DNA of 51,598 nt from NCBI GenBank assembly GCA_964579675.1, contig CAZOIA010000013.1, positions 1 to 51,598 on the forward strand. Direction: 5' to 3'. Under the pieces are notes generated by a model, which was given only the letters and a program-made list of their open reading frames with translations, had not been told where the DNA came from and ran no database searches. Below are positions 49,358-51,598 of the stretch, piece after piece. The DNA is from CAZOIA01 sp964579675 (GTDB taxonomy: Bacteria; Planctomycetota; Phycisphaerae; UBA1845; PWPN01). How positions within the stretch are numbered: position 1 is the first letter of the stretch; each line of letters opens with the position of its first letter. The position numbers and the translations under genes were made by a program.

Positions 49358-51357
49358 CGATTCACCGGTGCCTCAATGTCTGCAATTTCGTCAAGTGCTA
49401 CACATGCCGCATCGAAATCGCCCTGGCCGTATGCGACGTCCAGCTTCTCCAGGCTGCGGATCAGCCGCCAGGCGTAATACGAGTTCTTAGTCGTTTCCCG
49501 TTCGTCCGTTTTCAACTGGCGCAGGTCGTCCATCTTCGCCTCGCGAATGCCCCGGTGGGCCTCGGCCGTGAGATGCTGCCGCAGCTCCTGGTACTGCATC
49601 TCCCGCACCACGTCCTGGGCGAACCGCCGGACATTGGGCGAGCCGGTTTCCATGGCCGCGGCGAGCCCGGGCGGGATCTCGAAGTCGCACACGTCACGCA
49701 TCGCAGCCATCAGCCGGGCGTTGGCCGCCATTGCTCCAGGCAATACCTGCCTAGTATAGAACCGGCTCAGCGACTCGTAGTCAAATGGTATTCGCTTTGC
49801 TTTTTCATCCCGCACGGTCGAGACCCGCACCGGCACGGGGTGGTTTGCCTTGTACACTTCCCATCGGTCGAAGTATCCGTTGCCGTCCGTGTCGAACATG
49901 CGGACCTCGCCCAGCTCATTCTGCCCGCCGAAGTGCCCGACCTGGATCCACCCTTCCTCCGCCTTGAACAGATGGATTCGCCGATCCACCTCACTATAAT
50001 ACAGCTCCCGGCGGTCGGTGGGTGTGCTCGACCATTCACGGCGGACGTTCCACTTCTGTCCCGGCCCGCCCGTGTTGCCCATGAACCGGCGCTCCCAGGT
50101 CCAGAATACGCCCTCCCAGCGGTAGTCCAGATCCTTGTGCTCACCGTACCCGATCGAGATGGTGTCGTCGTGCTGTTCGTGCCAGGTGAACCCCGTCTCT
50201 TGCGCCTCGTACCGGTCGCTGATTTCGCGTAGCCTGTCGTACGGGATCACCTGCGTCACCTGCGGCGGCCGGCGCTTCGGATTGAAATACGCCATGCCCG
50301 AGAACTCGTACGGCGTCTCCCCCACCAGATTGAAGCCGAAGTCGTAGTGGAGCGGCGTCTGCTCGGCGCTGAGGTTGTCCACGTCGAAGCTGTAACGGAT
50401 GTTCACGACCCCCATCCGCTCCATTTCCTTTGACCACTTCGCTCGAAACCGCTGGTAATCGTTCGCGTAATCCGGGTCAACGCCCGGGTCATAACCGATC
50501 GGCACGGCACTGACCCGCACCGCCACCTCGCTGTAAGCGTCCCCGTCTGTGTCATAAAACGCAAACGGACACTCGGAAATCGGGAACCACGTCCCGTCTT
50601 CGGTATTCAGCTTGTTCATATACACCATGCTGTTGCCGTACGGGTCGCTCTCGAAGAAGCTCGGCCCACCATACTCATATCCCCTCAGTGACCACATCGC
50701 GCTGTCGTCGTCCAGGTCCATACCGAACCAGGTGTAACAAAGCTCGCCATCCACGAAGTAACGAATGTCCATCTCGTCCGGGTCGTCGTCCCCGTCGTTG
50801 TCGATGTAATCGACCATACGGTCCACCACGCCGTCGCACCCGTAGTCCACCACGTAGCAATCGGAGTCCTTATCGCCCCTGCCGGAACCGGTGCCGGGTC
50901 CACCGGGATCGGGATCGCCGCCGGCGGTGAGGCTGCCGTCCGCGTCGTCGTCGATGACCCAGACGATTGCCTCGACCTCTCGCGAGCGATTCCTGAATCG
51001 CTCGCGGCCAACGAGCATGTAACCTGCGGGTGCGTCGTCTGATCTGGCGGGCGCCAGCGCCGCCTCCGGCGTGCTCCCCTGCGGGTCGCGGCTAAACGCG
51101 GCGGCCGGCTCGCGGATTGCCTCGATAACGAACGACTCGCCGACCTTCAGCGCCATGGCCCGGTCCCACCACGGCTTGCTCCTCAGGTTGAGCTTGCCGT
51201 CTGCGGTCAGCGCGGTCTGCTGCATCCACCACGGTCCGCCTGCGCCCTGACCGGCAGTCAACCCATCGCTCGCACAGCCCGCCGCACACAGGGCGAAACC
51301 AAGGACGCTCGCGCAAAACGCCCTTGCTGATCGGTTTGCCATTGACGAAACGCCCAT
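49354..51357 (-). CDS. exported lipoprotein-like protein with calcium-type DxDxDG loops, paralogue of 41675-44593
   Basis: The protein of about 667 residues has a signal peptide ending LCAAGC, an imperfect lipobox. Loops of the DxDxDG type recur: DDDADGSLT, DNDGDDDPDEM, DTDGDAYSE, DTDGNGYFD. The order of motifs (VID-D-DGD, then DY.DNDGD.D.DEM, then FYD.DGD..SEV, then IRYSFDVD, then RR.HL..A.EGW) is the same as in the protein at 41675-44593, so the two share a common module of about 500 residues; this one lacks the DUF4861-like domain. AGGAGG lies 9 bases before ATG 51357. It overlaps the symporter gene by 4 bases. No catalytic motif is recognised; a calcium-stabilised glycan- or glycoside-processing role is inference. 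Confidence 0.72.
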   Translation of the reverse strand: MGVSSMANRSARAFCASVLGFALCAAGCASDGLTAGQGAGGPWWMQQTALTADGKLNLRSKPWWDRAMALKVGESFVIEAIREPAAAFSRDPQGSTPEAALAPARSDDAPAGYMLVGRERFRNRSREVEAIVWVIDDDADGSLTAGGDPDPGGPGTGSGRGDKDSDCYVVDYGCDGVVDRMVDYIDNDGDDDPDEMDIRYFVDGELCYTWFGMDLDDDSAMWSLRGYEYGGPSFFESDPYGNSMVYMNKLNTEDGTWFPISECPFAFYDTDGDAYSEVAVRVSAVPIGYDPGVDPDYANDYQRFRAKWSKEMERMGVVNIRYSFDVDNLSAEQTPLHYDFGFNLVGETPYEFSGMAYFNPKRRPPQVTQVIPYDRLREISDRYEAQETGFTWHEQHDDTISIGYGEHKDLDYRWEGVFWTWERRFMGNTGGPGQKWNVRREWSSTPTDRRELYYSEVDRRIHLFKAEEGWIQVGHFGGQNELGEVRMFDTDGNGYFDRWEVYKANHPVPVRVSTVRDEKAKRIPFDYESLSRFYTRQVLPGAMAANARLMAAMRDVCDFEIPPGLAAAMETGSPNVRRFAQDVVREMQYQELRQHLTAEAHRGIREAKMDDLRQLKTDERETTKNSYYAWRLIRSLEKLDVAYGQGDFDAACVALDEIADIEAPVNR

Positions 51358-51598
51358 GTGGGCCGTCCTCCTGCCCCCGTCAAACCCGTTGTAAACACCG
51401 CGAATTTGCTGTCGGGATACGTGGGTGAACGCTACCACGGGACCTCGCAGTCGGTCAAGATCCGCCTCCGTCACGTATTCTGGACGCGGCCGGTTTACCG
51501 CTGAGCATCATGGCGGGCCCTGCCGGGCGGGCGCATGACACTTCGGGCGGCTTGTTGGAAGGCGCCGCCCCCAGGTGTTTCCGAACCGCGCCCGTAAG

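Noticed and set aside
51475..51598. Possible 3' end of a further minus-strand gene at the window edge
   Set aside because: An open frame ends near 51501 but is too short to judge and has no recognisable sequence.
1..51598. tRNA, rRNA, CRISPR arrays and insertion sequences
   Set aside because: Reading both strands by eye I found no T-arm or anticodon-arm pattern outside genes, no regularly spaced repeats and no transposase-like protein. A covariance-model search would be needed to exclude tRNA genes fully.

Overview
The window looks like a chromosomal segment of a GC-rich planctomycete, most likely of the Phycisphaerae type. The evidence is a prepilin with a degenerate H-X9-DG tail, a dockerin-like C-terminus ending in CFSGP-type motifs, many large secreted multidomain proteins with carboxypeptidase-regulatory and carbohydrate-binding-like modules, DUF4956/VTC and DUF364 proteins, and a dnaA-dnaN-dciA-gyrB replication cluster. 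This assignment is inference from gene content. I saw no rRNA or tRNA gene, CRISPR array or intact transposon.

Layout. 0-2.5 kb (+): a Tat-exported lipoprotein of the L-fucose/arabinose-isomerase-like superfamily, directly followed by dapF. 2.6-4.7 kb (-): a prepilin, a VTC-domain polyphosphate-polymerase-like protein and its DUF4956 membrane partner. 4.86-5.08 kb: no gene, but nested complementary segments that suggest a rod-like structured RNA. 5.1-6.0 kb (-): a sugar phosphate isomerase/epimerase-type TIM barrel. 6.4-11.2 kb (+): a GT2 glycosyltransferase overlapping a conserved unknown protein, then a secreted NAGPA-SH3-Ig-Ig-dockerin-like protein. 11.3-16.1 kb (-): DUF364 protein, secreted GH-A-clan-like hydrolase, nadA. 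16.4-17.7 kb (+): nucleoside-permease-like MFS transporter. 17.6-18.4 kb (-): a decayed sialidase with two in-frame TAG codons and a small exported protein. 18.8-20.1 kb (-): hemL.

20.2-26.2 kb (+) is the replication region: dnaA with an extended -10 promoter, a likely oriC with a 13-bp inverted repeat built on DnaA boxes, dnaN, dciA (DUF721) and gyrB, then a secreted protein with a threefold internal repeat. Converging on it are ksgA and two tandem paralogous secreted proteins (27.5-32.1 kb, -). parB (32.3-33.2 kb, -) follows, with two parS-type palindromes just upstream and no parA in view. A lipoprotein and a Gfo/Idh/MocA-like protein lacking the usual catalytic lysine lie at 33.7-35.7 kb (+).

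35.9-51.4 kb is almost entirely minus-strand and tightly packed, with repeated ATGA-type overlaps. It looks like a catabolic locus: cytosine-deaminase-like amidohydrolase, two Amidohydro_2-type enzymes, a large secreted putative alpha/alpha-toroid enzyme, a class III (GSAM-like) aminotransferase, a helical protein with a HEPN-like motif, a Gfo/Idh/MocA dehydrogenase, a sodium:solute symporter, and two paralogous exported proteins with DxDxDG calcium-binding-type loops. My reading is that exported binding and cleavage proteins, a Na+-coupled importer and cytoplasmic oxidation, transamination and hydrolysis enzymes act together on an unidentified, possibly amino- or amide-bearing glycan or glycoside. 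This locus is the best candidate in the window for an undescribed system.
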